Origin: an uncultured Spirochaetales bacterium
GTDB lineage: Bacteria > Spirochaetota > Spirochaetia > Sphaerochaetales > Sphaerochaetaceae
Assembly: GCA_944392695.1 (NCBI GenBank)
Contig: CALXXN010000005.1
Location: 1 to 64,000, forward strand
Reading direction: 5' to 3'
Length of the DNA: 64,000 bases
Shown here: piece by piece, positions 25,381 through 34,532 of the stretch
Layout: every line of letters starts with the position of its first letter
Numbering within the stretch: position 1 is the stretch's first letter
Position numbers and translations under genes: made by a program
Notes under the pieces: model-generated
What the model saw: only the letters and a program-made list of their open reading frames with translations
What the model was told of the DNA's origin: nothing
Databases searched by the model: none

Positions 25381-25455
25381 GCGTTATCTGAAAACGCTAT
25401 GGGCATTATAAACGCACAATGATCGTTCTTGCAAACTTTTTTTGGCGTTTCACGC
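25381..25455 (-). promoter_or_regulatory. Promoter and operators of the TRAP operon
   Basis: Minus-strand TTGCAA (25434-25429), 18 bases, TATAAT (25410-25405). A dyad GCGTT...AACGC (25381-25397) lies just downstream of the predicted start. A second, GGCGTTTCACGCC (about 25443-25455), lies just upstream of the -35, framed by A and T runs. Both share GCGT/ACGC half-sites, so one regulator may bind both. Confidence 0.6.
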
Positions 25456-25561
25456 CTTTTTTGAAACGAGGTTGCAATTTTTTGCCATTATATGAATGTA
25501 TTAGACACAGCTACGCCATAAGGTGGGACAGAACAGCCATTTTTGACCTCTGGAAAAGGCA

Positions 25562-25586
25562 GGGACGCCATCTGTAGTGGCGTCCC
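25562..25586 (-). terminator. Terminator after pfkA
   Basis: Nine-base arms GGGACGCCA / TGGCGTCCC with a seven-base loop, followed on the minus strand by GCCTTTTCC. It starts 26 bases past the pfkA stop. Confidence 0.8.
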
Positions 25587-25611
25587 CTGACCCTTTTGCT
25601 TGTTGGAAAAC

Positions 25612-26937
25612 TCAGTTCTTCATGCTGAACGGTTGCCTGGTGTTCTCAAGGACATCCCTCCAGAGGCTGCCCTCGATGTCAACATGGCTGCGCTTCGAGA
25701 CGGCCTGCTTGATTGGCAGGTAGACGAACTGGTTGTTGACGCGGCTGACGAGGCAGCGGGTCTTGCCAGCCATGGCCGCATGGACCGCATGGGCACCAAG
25801 ACGGGCGCAGTAAATCGAGTCATAGCTGTTCGCCGGGGCTGAACGGATGATGTAGGACGGATCGATATACTTCACACTGGTCGGAATACCCTCGTCCTTG
25901 AAGAACTGCTTGATCCTCTCCTTCAGGAAGATGCCGATGTCATGGTACTTGATGTTCCCACTCGCATCAGTCTCACCTGTCGGTGGGGCGAATTCCTGCC
26001 CAGCGCCTTCGGCGACAAGGATGACAGCGTGTCCACGCTCCAGTATGCGGCGTTTGAGGTTCTCAAGGAGGCCATTGGGGCCTTCGAGATCGAAGGGGCT
26101 CTCCGGGATCAGGCAGAAGTTGACGTCGCTCTGGGCCAGCGATGTATGGGCGGCGATGAAGCCGGACTCACGTCCCATGACCTTGACAAGGCCAATGCCG
26201 TTGATCGAGTTCTTGGCCTCGACGTGGGCGCCGCGGACAGAGGGCACGGCCTGGCTGACGGCGGTGTCGAAACCGAAGGACGAGTCTATGAAGCTCAGGT
26301 CGTTGTCGATTGTCTTGGGGACGCCGACAACAGAAATCTTCAAGCCACGCTTGGCGATCTCCTCTCCGATGTCGTAAGCGCCACGGAGCGTGCCATCACC
26401 ACCAATTGTGATGAGTATGTTGATGTTGAGCCTCTCCAGGCTGTCGACGATCTCCTCGACCTGCTTTCCACCACCACGGGCGCTGCCAAGGATTGTACCA
26501 CCCTTCTCCTGGATGTCATCGACCACATCTGGATCGAGGGGGATGAGTGGCCAGACGGAGTTCTCAAGAAGTCCGAGGTAACCATACTGGATGCCTGAGA
26601 TCCGACGTACACCATAGCGGTACCAGAGGCAACGTACGACTGCACGGATGACATTGTTGAGGCCTGGGCAGATGCCACCGCACGTACAAATCGCGGCATG
26701 GACATGGCTGGGGTTGAAGTAGATTTTCTCCCTGGGCCCGGCCACCTCCATGGCATCATCATAAAGCGGTTGGCGGACCCCATCGACGACCTTGGTCTCG
26801 ACAGAGAAGAGTACCCTGTCATCGTCCCTGACATAGTCGGCGAGGCCATCACCATCCTGGTGGCTCATCCTGATGGGGCTGTTCAGCTTGGCAGGCCCCA
26901 GGGTCTCGATGTCGAAATCATACAAGCGCTCACCCAT
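25612..26937 (-). CDS. pfkA: ATP-dependent 6-phosphofructokinase, long-clade type
   Basis: Phosphorylates fructose 6-phosphate in glycolysis. At 441 residues it belongs to the long PFK group with an N-terminal extension of about 80 residues. GGICPGLN near residue 86, GGDGTLRGA near 178 and PKTIDNDL near 208 form the active site. Glycine in GGDGT rather than aspartate (GGDD) points to ATP and not pyrophosphate as donor. The start ATG overlaps the end of the upstream HTH gene and has GGAGGAG four bases upstream. Last gene of a five-gene minus-strand run. Confidence 0.93.
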   Translation of the reverse strand: MGERLYDFDIETLGPAKLNSPIRMSHQDGDGLADYVRDDDRVLFSVETKVVDGVRQPLYDDAMEVAGPREKIYFNPSHVHAAICTCGGICPGLNNVIRAVVRCLWYRYGVRRISGIQYGYLGLLENSVWPLIPLDPDVVDDIQEKGGTILGSARGGGKQVEEIVDSLERLNINILITIGGDGTLRGAYDIGEEIAKRGLKISVVGVPKTIDNDLSFIDSSFGFDTAVSQAVPSVRGAHVEAKNSINGIGLVKVMGRESGFIAAHTSLAQSDVNFCLIPESPFDLEGPNGLLENLKRRILERGHAVILVAEGAGQEFAPPTGETDASGNIKYHDIGIFLKERIKQFFKDEGIPTSVKYIDPSYIIRSAPANSYDSIYCARLGAHAVHAAMAGKTRCLVSRVNNQFVYLPIKQAVSKRSHVDIEGSLWRDVLENTRQPFSMKN

Positions 26938-27295
26938 TGTTCTCCTCCATCAAAGCTTCCAGGGAGCGTGCGAAGTCCTCATAAGGGCCTCTCACCTGCT
27001 CTTTCGCCTTCCTCTGGAAGCCGTCATACAATTCAATAAGATCCTGGCCGAAGGGCGTCAAGCTCGCACCACTGCGCTCCACCCCGCCTTTGTGGCGGTC
27101 AAGCACCTCCCGTCCGAGGGCCTCCTCCAGCCGGGCGATCATGTTGAAGGCCTTGGTGTAAGAGATGGTCATGTCGGCGGCTGCCTTGCGCAGGGAACCC
27201 AGGGCCGCTGTCTTCTGCAGCAGCCACAGCACTCCTATACCCATGAACTTCTCCCCTTGGTCATCAACCAGGTAGAGCTTGATCTTCAGCTCCAT
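26930..27295 (-). CDS. ModE-like winged-helix regulator without effector domain
   Basis: 121-residue DNA-binding protein. GIGVLWLLQKTAALGSLRKAAADMTISYTKAFNMIARLEE spans residues 19-58 and matches the LysR/ModE-type winged helix, written here over two halves; key residues are the A-A-x(4)-S-Y turn. There is no molybdate-binding domain. The ATG has GAGGAG upstream and overlaps the aminotransferase stop by ten bases; its own stop overlaps the pfkA start. No target can be named. Confidence 0.8.
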   Translation of the reverse strand: MELKIKLYLVDDQGEKFMGIGVLWLLQKTAALGSLRKAAADMTISYTKAFNMIARLEEALGREVLDRHKGGVERSGASLTPFGQDLIELYDGFQRKAKEQVRGPYEDFARSLEALMEENNG

Positions 27296-28581
27296 AACTC
27301 CTCAGCAGCATGATAAATCTGATTCACCAGGTCTTCAAGCTTGTCTTCCTCGACAGAGCAGTAGGCCACACGGAGCGTGGTGCCCATGATGTTGACCGTT
27401 CCAATACTCCTGCTATCGAGGAGATGGCGGCGCAGCTCCTCTGCGTCATGCCCCTTCGTATCGAACGCCATGAAATAACCTGAATTGAAGGGATATGGTT
27501 CGATCACATGACAGGAAGCATGCTGGCTGACAGCCCTGCGGACAGCGCGGTAGCGCCTATCCATCTCATCAAAGGTCCTGGCCTTGTCCTCGGCGACGGA
27601 ACGGCCTTCCTTGTAGGCATGCAGGAGGAGAGACTGCCCAGGACGGTCACAGTTGGATACGGTGCAGCGGATCATGCCAAGCGTCTTCTTGACAAGAGCG
27701 TCCAGCTGGGCCTCATCAAGCCCCTTGGAAGCATAGGTGAGGAAGCCCACTCGGAAGCCCCAGACCATGTCCTCCTTGGTCGCTGCATCGCCTTTGATCG
27801 CGAATATGTTCTCATGGGCGTCTGCAAGACGTGCGAAGAGGGACTCCTTGGCGGTCTCCTGCTCGAAGAAAAGGCCGAAATAGGCGTCATCACAGAGGAC
27901 CATCAGCTTGCGTCCGCTCTCAGCGACCTCGACAAGGGCATCTACGATGCGGTCCATCTCACCACTGCTTGGCGTGTAGCCTGTCGGGTTGTTCGGGAAG
28001 TTCAACAGCAGGCGGACATGATCCCCCTCGTTCATCAAGGCCTCTTTCATGCCTTCGACATTGAATCTGCCATCCCTGAAGAAGGGGAAGGTGTGGAGTT
28101 CACCACCACGCATGTCATGGAAGATCAGCTCATAATTGTCCCAGAAGAGGTCGGGGAGCACCAGGCTGCAACCCTCGTCGAAGAAGAGCTGGGAGACCAT
28201 GCTGATCGCATGGGTGAGTCCAGCAGTGACCAGGCACTGCGAAGTCCTTGCATTCTTCAAAGAGGGGTTCTTGCGGACCATTTCATCCTTCCAGATGCGT
28301 CTGAGCTCCTTGTCCCCACCACCAGGTGCATAGTTGAAGACCTCTGCAGGTGTCAGCGCACCCTCACGGAACATCGACATGATATCCTCAAGGTGCATCG
28401 GCACTCCGTCCTTTGTCGCAAGACCGACTGTGGCGTTGTAGGTCTTGGCCTTCTCCTTCGCCTCATCACTCTGGGCGACTATGCCCTTCGGGAAGTACAT
28501 CCTCCGTCCCAGCGACGAGAGGAAGCCGTATGCGGCGGACCCTTCAAGGGTCTCGTTGAGCTGCTGTGCCAATATGTTCAT
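27286..28581 (-). CDS. Pyridoxal-phosphate aminotransferase (class I/II)
   Basis: 431-residue fold-type I aminotransferase. LNFPNNPTGYTP near residues 193-204, DDAYFGLF near 231 and KGDAATKED near 263-271 supply the cofactor-binding Asn, Asp/Tyr and Schiff-base Lys (K269), and WGFRVGF holds the Arg that pairs with the phosphate. The start is ATG 28581 (MNILAQQLNE), with GGAGG seven bases upstream; the open frame further upstream is read-through of ligA. The amino donor and acceptor are unknown. Confidence 0.92.
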   Translation of the reverse strand: MNILAQQLNETLEGSAAYGFLSSLGRRMYFPKGIVAQSDEAKEKAKTYNATVGLATKDGVPMHLEDIMSMFREGALTPAEVFNYAPGGGDKELRRIWKDEMVRKNPSLKNARTSQCLVTAGLTHAISMVSQLFFDEGCSLVLPDLFWDNYELIFHDMRGGELHTFPFFRDGRFNVEGMKEALMNEGDHVRLLLNFPNNPTGYTPSSGEMDRIVDALVEVAESGRKLMVLCDDAYFGLFFEQETAKESLFARLADAHENIFAIKGDAATKEDMVWGFRVGFLTYASKGLDEAQLDALVKKTLGMIRCTVSNCDRPGQSLLLHAYKEGRSVAEDKARTFDEMDRRYRAVRRAVSQHASCHVIEPYPFNSGYFMAFDTKGHDAEELRRHLLDSRSIGTVNIMGTTLRVAYCSVEEDKLEDLVNQIYHAAEELWS

Positions 28582-28606
28582 AGCAAGGCCTCCATGAATA
28601 AGGTTT

Positions 28607-30712
28607 TTAGAAATCGAAGGAGAGCTGGCCACCGGCCGGCTCCTCTGCCTTGGCTCCTCCATCCTTCCACCCAAGGAGGGAGAGGAAACCATCCTCATCG
28701 ACAATCTGGACACCCAGCTTCTCAGCCTGGGCCTTCTTGGAGCCACCGCCCTTGCCCATCAGCAGGTGTGTCGTCTTGCTTGTCACTGACGATACTGTGC
28801 GCGCTCCCCTCTTTTCAAGTTCCTGGACGGCCTTGGTTCGGGGATTGAAATGCTCAAAGGAACCTGTGACCGCCCACACCTGGCCTTCGAACACCTGTTC
28901 AGGCCTGTTGGAGGGGTCCTCCTCGACCTGGGCGAACTGGAGGCCTGCGTCCCTGAGCCGTCTTATGCGTTCCTTCATCACAGGGTCGTCCAAGGCTTCA
29001 ATGATGGCGGCAGCGGTCTGCGGTCCAATGCCGTCAATCCTCGTGAAGGCCTCCACATCACCGCGTGATGCGGCATCGAGGAGCTTGTCGATGTCGGAGA
29101 AGCCTCCTGCAATCAGTGTCTGAGCCCCCTTGATGGCGACATCAGGCAGACCGAGGGAGGAAAGCACATTTATGAAGGGCTTCTTCTTCGACTCCTCGAC
29201 GGCTGCCTTGAAGGAAGCTGTCATCTTCTCACCATAACCCTTCTCCCCGATGAGTTTGTCGAAATCACAGGTGTAGAGGTCAGGGATGTCCTTGACCAAG
29301 CCCATCTCATAGAGTTTGGCGACCGCCTTCGGCCCAATCGAATCCATGTCCATCTGGCCCTTGGCTGTGAAATAGCTGATCCTGCCCCTGACCTGGTCAG
29401 GGCAGTCCTTGTTTGGACAGAAGAGGTGGGCACCCCGCTGGACCAGGTGGCTTCCGCAGGAGGGGCAGCTGGCCGGCATCGTGTAAGTGCTGTGCCCCTC
29501 GTTGTTCTTCTCGAGCACCTCCTCGACAGCCGGTATGACATCGCCACGCTTGACAACGGAGACACTGTCCCCGATGGCGAGTTCGAGCTCGTCGATATAT
29601 TCCTGGTTGTGCAAGGTCGCACGACGGACCGTCGAACCTCCAAGGGCGACAGGCTCAAGCTCAGCCACAGGTGTGATACGGCCCGTACGTCCAACCTGGA
29701 CCGTGACACCAAGCACTGTTGTCACAGCCTGAGGGGACTCGAACTTATATGCGATCGCCCAGCGTGGATGATGCTCCGTGTAGCCAAGGACCTCCCTTAT
29801 TGGAAGCTCGTTGACCTTGGTGACCATGCCATCGATCTCATATGGAAGGTCCTTCCTCACCTTGGAAGCCTTGGCTAGATAGCCATCGAGATCGGAGAAG
29901 GCATAGGAAGGTGCATCGAGGCCAGCGGCCTCAAGCAGGCGCCGGCCATGCTCCGCGGACTGTGAGAACACGGCGAAATGAGGATTGACAGGGAAGCCAA
30001 GGCGCTTCAGGCAGGCAAGAATCGAGAGATGGTCGGCAGGAGTCTGTGACTCCTCTGACCAGAAGGCCTCGTAGGCGAAGAAGCGCAGCGGGATGGCGGC
30101 GCTCTCGCTGCTCTTCTGGCGTCTTACGGCACCAGCCGCCATGTTGCGGGGGTTCGCCACATCAGGCTGGTCCTCCTTCAAGCGCTCAAAGTCGGCTTTG
30201 GGAAGATAGACCTCTCCGCGCACTGCGATATCCAAGGCTTCTGAAAGGCGTAGTGGTATGGAACGGACTGTCCTGATGTTGGGTGTCACGTCGTTGCCGA
30301 CATGTCCGTTGCCCCTGGTCAACGCACGGACCAGCAGCCCCCCTTCGTAGTAGAGCACCATGGAGATGCCATCGATCTTCTCCTCCTCGACGAAGGACAG
30401 ATGCCCCCCGGCCGCCTTCCCTGTCTTCTCCATCCAAGACACGACCTCCTGGGCCGAATAGGCCTTGTCCAAGGAGAGGACGGGAATCGTGTGTGCGGCT
30501 TCAGGGAAATCCGAGGCGAGGTCAGAACCGACACGCTGGGTCGGCGAGTCCTCCCTCAGCAGTTCCGGGTGTTCATCCTCTATCGCCTTGAGCTCATCGA
30601 AAAGCCTGTCGTACTCAAGATCGCTGATGAAGGGCCTGCCTTCAACGTAGTAGGCCCTCTGGGCATCCAAGAGGCGCTGTGTCAGCTCCTCGACTCTCTT
30701 TTCCAGGTCCAT
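28607..30712 (-). CDS. ligA: NAD-dependent DNA ligase
   Basis: 701-residue replicative ligase that seals nicks using NAD. The adenylation site is EEEKIDGIS near residue 110 (Lys nucleophile in KIDG). Domain order is Ia, adenylation, OB-fold, four-cysteine zinc finger (CPSCG...CPNKDC near 410-432), helix-hairpin-helix repeats, and a C-terminal BRCT domain (about 605-680). The length is normal. The gene lies seven bases downstream of the GltD-like gene and is probably in the same operon. Confidence 0.97.
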   Translation of the reverse strand: MDLEKRVEELTQRLLDAQRAYYVEGRPFISDLEYDRLFDELKAIEDEHPELLREDSPTQRVGSDLASDFPEAAHTIPVLSLDKAYSAQEVVSWMEKTGKAAGGHLSFVEEEKIDGISMVLYYEGGLLVRALTRGNGHVGNDVTPNIRTVRSIPLRLSEALDIAVRGEVYLPKADFERLKEDQPDVANPRNMAAGAVRRQKSSESAAIPLRFFAYEAFWSEESQTPADHLSILACLKRLGFPVNPHFAVFSQSAEHGRRLLEAAGLDAPSYAFSDLDGYLAKASKVRKDLPYEIDGMVTKVNELPIREVLGYTEHHPRWAIAYKFESPQAVTTVLGVTVQVGRTGRITPVAELEPVALGGSTVRRATLHNQEYIDELELAIGDSVSVVKRGDVIPAVEEVLEKNNEGHSTYTMPASCPSCGSHLVQRGAHLFCPNKDCPDQVRGRISYFTAKGQMDMDSIGPKAVAKLYEMGLVKDIPDLYTCDFDKLIGEKGYGEKMTASFKAAVEESKKKPFINVLSSLGLPDVAIKGAQTLIAGGFSDIDKLLDAASRGDVEAFTRIDGIGPQTAAAIIEALDDPVMKERIRRLRDAGLQFAQVEEDPSNRPEQVFEGQVWAVTGSFEHFNPRTKAVQELEKRGARTVSSVTSKTTHLLMGKGGGSKKAQAEKLGVQIVDEDGFLSLLGWKDGGAKAEEPAGGQLSFDF

Positions 30713-30719
30713 GCCTGGA

Positions 30720-31961
30720 TCATACTCCTTTGGACGCCTCCTGTCCTAGGCCCTTGACATATTCATCCATGCTGCAAGCGACCTTCTTGGCGTAGTTGAC
30801 AGCCTCGACGACAGTACGTGCTCCGAGGACGACATCACCTGCCGCGAAGATCCCCGGATGTGTCGTCTCTCCCTTCTCATCAGTCAGGAGGAGGCCATTG
30901 CGGCTTGGCTTCAGGCCTTCTGTCGTATCAACAAGCTTGCTCTTAGGCCCTTGTGAGATCGCGATGAAGGTCGTATCAGCCTGCACCTGGATTTCCTTGC
31001 CTTCATCGCCGATGACAGAGCCGTCCTCCCCAAGTATGGTGCGCACGAAGACAGGGCCCTCAGGAGTGATCCTGACTGGACGCATCTGGAACTCGAAGCG
31101 TGTTCCTTCAAGCTTGGCGTATTCTATTTCGTCACTGGAGGCATCGCTGACGTTACGCCTTGCGTAAACCGTCACCTCATGACGTCCCGGGGAACGGAGG
31201 ATCGTACGGGCCACGTCCATGGCCGTGTTGCCTGCTCCTATGATCGCGACACGCTGTCCGACATCATAAGCTGAAGGATTGACCAGGAAGTCGATCGCGA
31301 AATGGACATTGCCGAGACTCTCACCAGGGACGGAGAGCTTCTTCGGCCTCCAGACGCCTGTCCCGATGAAGATCGCCTTGTAGCCATCACGCAGGAGGTC
31401 GTCTATGACCAGGGCGCCCCCGATTGTCGTGTTGGGCCGGATCCTGATTCCTAGATCCAGGAGGCGTTTCTTGTAACGGTCGAGTATGCTCTTTGGCAGG
31501 CGGAACTCAGGTATGCCATAGCGCATAACACCACCAATCCTGTCACGGGAGTCGAAAATCGTGACATCATAGCCACGTTTCCTCATCTCGATCGCAATCG
31601 TGATACCTGCAGGTCCAGCCCCGATGACGGCGATCATGTCGCCGTTTGGTGGCTCGCATGCGACCTCGACGCTATCGAGGCAGGTCTCGCTGATATAGTT
31701 CTCAATAGATGAGATGTGGATCCCCTGGCCTTTGCGTGAGAGCACGCAGTGGCCCTCGCACTGCCTCTGGTGGTCGCAGACCAGCGAACAGACCACGGAA
31801 AGCGGATTGTTCTCGAAAAGCATCCTGCCTGCATCAGAGACCCTGTCCTCCCTGAGCATGTGGATCATCCCAGGGATATCGGTATTGATTGGACAGCCTG
31901 TCCTGCACAAAGGCTTCTTGCACTGGAGGCAACGTTCAGCCTCCTCAATGACATGGATCAT
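30720..31961 (-). CDS. NAD(P)H oxidoreductase, glutamate-synthase small-subunit-like
   Basis: 413-residue flavoprotein like GltD or the NfnB/L subunit. The N-terminus has an iron-sulfur cysteine set, RCLQCKKPLCRTGCP at about 10-24 and VCSLVCDHQRQCEGHC near 56-71. FAD binding follows (IGAGPAGIT near 111), then NAD(P) binding (IGAGNTAMD near 237) and GIFAAGDVV near 380. The start ATG 31961 has AAGGAGG upstream. No large glutamate synthase subunit is adjacent, so it may pass electrons for another partner, possibly ferredoxin. Confidence 0.88.
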   Translation of the reverse strand: MIHVIEEAERCLQCKKPLCRTGCPINTDIPGMIHMLREDRVSDAGRMLFENNPLSVVCSLVCDHQRQCEGHCVLSRKGQGIHISSIENYISETCLDSVEVACEPPNGDMIAVIGAGPAGITIAIEMRKRGYDVTIFDSRDRIGGVMRYGIPEFRLPKSILDRYKKRLLDLGIRIRPNTTIGGALVIDDLLRDGYKAIFIGTGVWRPKKLSVPGESLGNVHFAIDFLVNPSAYDVGQRVAIIGAGNTAMDVARTILRSPGRHEVTVYARRNVSDASSDEIEYAKLEGTRFEFQMRPVRITPEGPVFVRTILGEDGSVIGDEGKEIQVQADTTFIAISQGPKSKLVDTTEGLKPSRNGLLLTDEKGETTHPGIFAAGDVVLGARTVVEAVNYAKKVACSMDEYVKGLGQEASKGV

Positions 31962-32055
31962 CCTGCCACTCCTCCTTGGACTTGATGATACCCCCACGTC
32001 AGATGGACGATGCAGACCCAGATCTGCAAAATGCTTTCTCCTTTCAGGCCCGATG

Positions 32056-32064
32056 TGCTAGACT
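32056..32064 (+). promoter_or_regulatory. Extended -10 promoter of the XDH-like operon, leaderless
   Basis: TGC-TAGACT with the ATG starting at 32071, seven bases after the box, and no ribosome site. The -35 region is poor, as is common with an extended -10. Confidence 0.6.
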
Positions 32065-32070
32065 GGGGGC

Positions 32071-34029
32071 ATGGCCGAACACATGCGCAGCAGCCTCAAC
32101 AAGAGCAGCAAGTCCTACGGGACACTGGTCTTCCCTGCCTCTGCCCCTTCGCGGATCACGGACATACGTACAGCGGAACCAGACAGCCGCTACTTCACCG
32201 TCCGCACCTCCGACTTTCCTGATGGATGCTCATTCCCCTTCCTCTCGGGGACCATTCCAGCCCTGAGCGAGGACAGGGCCCTCCATCCCGGGCAGCCCAT
32301 CATGGCCATATTCGGCCCGGACCATGAGTCCGTCATCCTGGCCCGGCGCTCTTTCAAGGTCGACGTCGTCCCACTGGCCGCAGAGGAGTACGAATCAACC
32401 TTCGCACAAGGTGCCTCGGACAGCCTCTCATGGGGGAATCCGAAGGAGGACAGGGAAGGTCTCCGGCTTGTCAGTTCCACATACAAGGACGAATTCCACT
32501 ACCATGTGAGCCCCGTGCTGATCAGCTGCGAATGCTGGATTGATGGGGAGAAGCTCCATGTAGAGGTCCCCACCCAATGGCCTGCCAACGTCAGGAGGGC
32601 TGTCGCCGCCACATGCCAGATGGCAGAAGATGCGGTCATCGTCCACCAGATGAGTGTCATGCAGCGCTATGACGAGGACCTCATATGGCCATCCATCATG
32701 GCTGTCATAACCGCCAAAGCCTGCCAGAAAGCGGGAATGCCCTGTGTGCTCCGCAGCCATGCCTACAGTGCTTCACCGACAGTTGAGATCCACCGCAACA
32801 CCTGGTGCGCCGAGGACGGCAGCCCAGTCGACGAGGAATGCGAGGCAGTCCTGCACCTTGGTGCCTGGGAACTTGACGACAGGGAGGCGATGAGGCAATG
32901 CCTGGCAGGACTGGAACCAGTCTACAACCTCCAGTCATTCAGGGCCGAGGTCTCTGTCAGACGCTCACCCACCCCGCCCTCCACCTTCTTCCGCGGTTCT
33001 CCGTTCAGCGAGGCCGCCGCATCAGCGGAGATCCATGCCACCAGGATCGCATCAAGCCTGGAGCTGCCGTTTTCAAAATGGAAGAGCTACGCCCGCACTG
33101 GCAAACGCCCCTTCACCGACTACATGCCATCCGTAGACCTTGACAGCCTGCAGGCTTTGAGCGGACCAATAATCGAAGAAAGCGACTTCAACAGGAAGTG
33201 GGCCTCCTATGCCACCCAGACAGATGACTTCTCATTGCTCTCCTTCAACAGGGGCATAGCCTTGGCCGAAGGTGTGAGCGTGGCGGGTTTCTCAACATCC
33301 TTCTCCAGGGAGCATTCCTTCCAGGCGAGGCTCACGCTGACAGAGAAGCAGAACCTGACACTGCTCACCTCCTTCCCCCAGCGCGATGCTTATGCCGCGC
33401 TGATGAAGAAAATGATCGAACTGGAAAGCGACCTCGGGGAGGACAATGAGGCGATAGTCCTCGATAATGATGCGGTCATGCTGGACAGCGGACCCGATGT
33501 CCTTGGCAGGGCCATGGGGCACTTCCCTTCCCAGCTTTCATCGGCGTGCACAAAGCTGCGCCTCCAGGAAAAGGAAGGCAATCCGCCCTTCTCCATCGTC
33601 TTCTCCGCGGACGAGGAGCTGATGCCCTGTGAGTTCGAGCCATCAGGGGCGGCCGCCCTCGTGCTTGAGCTCAGGATGGACTCTGTCAGCTTCACCCCAA
33701 CTGTCGTAGAGGCCTGGCTTGCCACCACGAAGGGCACCTTGAACAACAGGGAGGCCTGCCTTTCAACAATGAGGGAGGAGGTTGCAAGCGCCCTGGCCGA
33801 ATGCGGAGCCAAGCCATCGGAGGATCCGGCAAGGCCATTCAAGATCAACATCACACTGCAGGATGATACAGGACATACGGTGACAGATACGTCTTCTTGT
33901 GTCAGAGGACTTGTGAAGGCCGCCTTCCTTTCGGCCCTTGGGCAATGCGTATCACAGGTTGGAAACAGGTTGCCTGTCAGCGCCGCTGACATCGAAAAGG
34001 CATATAGGAACAGGGAGGGCAAGTCGTGA
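32071..34029 (+). CDS. Xanthine-dehydrogenase-like large subunit lacking molybdopterin motifs
   Basis: 652-residue protein recognised as the molybdopterin-subunit fold by FFRGSPFSEAAASAEIHATRI near residue 308 (counterpart of the MRGPG...FAxE strand), by SFNRGIALAEGV near 395 and by the C-terminal LPVSAADIEKA. It is about 100 residues shorter than usual. The GGxFGxK loop is replaced by MQRYDEDLIWP near residue 205, and the catalytic GxGE is replaced by TSSCVRG near 614. It therefore probably does not bind Moco or hydroxylate a substrate in the usual way. The iron-sulfur and FAD subunits follow in an operon, so a complex still likely forms and may move electrons for another purpose. Confidence 0.75.
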   Translation: MAEHMRSSLNKSSKSYGTLVFPASAPSRITDIRTAEPDSRYFTVRTSDFPDGCSFPFLSGTIPALSEDRALHPGQPIMAIFGPDHESVILARRSFKVDVVPLAAEEYESTFAQGASDSLSWGNPKEDREGLRLVSSTYKDEFHYHVSPVLISCECWIDGEKLHVEVPTQWPANVRRAVAATCQMAEDAVIVHQMSVMQRYDEDLIWPSIMAVITAKACQKAGMPCVLRSHAYSASPTVEIHRNTWCAEDGSPVDEECEAVLHLGAWELDDREAMRQCLAGLEPVYNLQSFRAEVSVRRSPTPPSTFFRGSPFSEAAASAEIHATRIASSLELPFSKWKSYARTGKRPFTDYMPSVDLDSLQALSGPIIEESDFNRKWASYATQTDDFSLLSFNRGIALAEGVSVAGFSTSFSREHSFQARLTLTEKQNLTLLTSFPQRDAYAALMKKMIELESDLGEDNEAIVLDNDAVMLDSGPDVLGRAMGHFPSQLSSACTKLRLQEKEGNPPFSIVFSADEELMPCEFEPSGAAALVLELRMDSVSFTPTVVEAWLATTKGTLNNREACLSTMREEVASALAECGAKPSEDPARPFKINITLQDDTGHTVTDTSSCVRGLVKAAFLSALGQCVSQVGNRLPVSAADIEKAYRNREGKS

Positions 34030-34532
34030 GGATAGAACTCACAGTCGATGGCAAGTACCTCGCGCTTTCGGTGAGCAGTGACAAGCCACTGGACCTCCTC
34101 TTGCAGGAGGATGTCGAGGTCAGGAACCTTCGTGACCACTGCGATGGTGCGATGTGTGGGCAGTGCCTCGTCCTCCTGGACGACAAGGCGGTATTCTCCT
34201 GCCTGACACCGGCCTTCATGGTGCGTGGACGCACGATCACGACCTTCGACGGCTTCCAGCGCACACGTGACTACAGGGACATAGAGAAAGCCTTTGCAAG
34301 CTGCCATATCAGGCCCTGCGAACGCTGCCTGCCAGCGCGCGTCATGTTGATAGAAAGCATAGTCAGACGCTATGAGACAGGGACAGGAGAGCTACAGGAC
34401 GCCGAGGTCCTGCAGGAGGCAGGCCTGGTGCGCTGCCACTGCCTCGACAGCGCGGCCTTCCTTGCCGTTGTCAGGGAAGCACTCGCGAACAGGAGGAAGA
34501 GGAAGAATGTACGTAGAACTAAGATCTCCTAA
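34026..34532 (+). CDS. 2Fe-2S subunit of the XDH-like complex
   Basis: 168-residue electron-transfer protein with both clusters intact. The plant-type ferredoxin cluster uses C39, C44, C47 and C59 (CDGAMCGQC...FSC). The second, helical-domain cluster uses C98, C101, C137 and C139 (CERC...CHC). The GTG start overlaps the stop of the large-subunit gene. The C-terminus ends in a basic tail and overlaps the next start by 26 bases. Retention of all eight cysteines beside a cofactor-less large subunit is notable. Confidence 0.88.
   Translation: MRIELTVDGKYLALSVSSDKPLDLLLQEDVEVRNLRDHCDGAMCGQCLVLLDDKAVFSCLTPAFMVRGRTITTFDGFQRTRDYRDIEKAFASCHIRPCERCLPARVMLIESIVRRYETGTGELQDAEVLQEAGLVRCHCLDSAAFLAVVREALANRRKRKNVRRTKIS

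Noticed and set aside
33390-34307. A 305-codon open frame antisense to the XDH-like genes
   Set aside because: The plus-strand genes have conserved cysteines and overlapping starts. The antisense frame is serine-rich and patternless.
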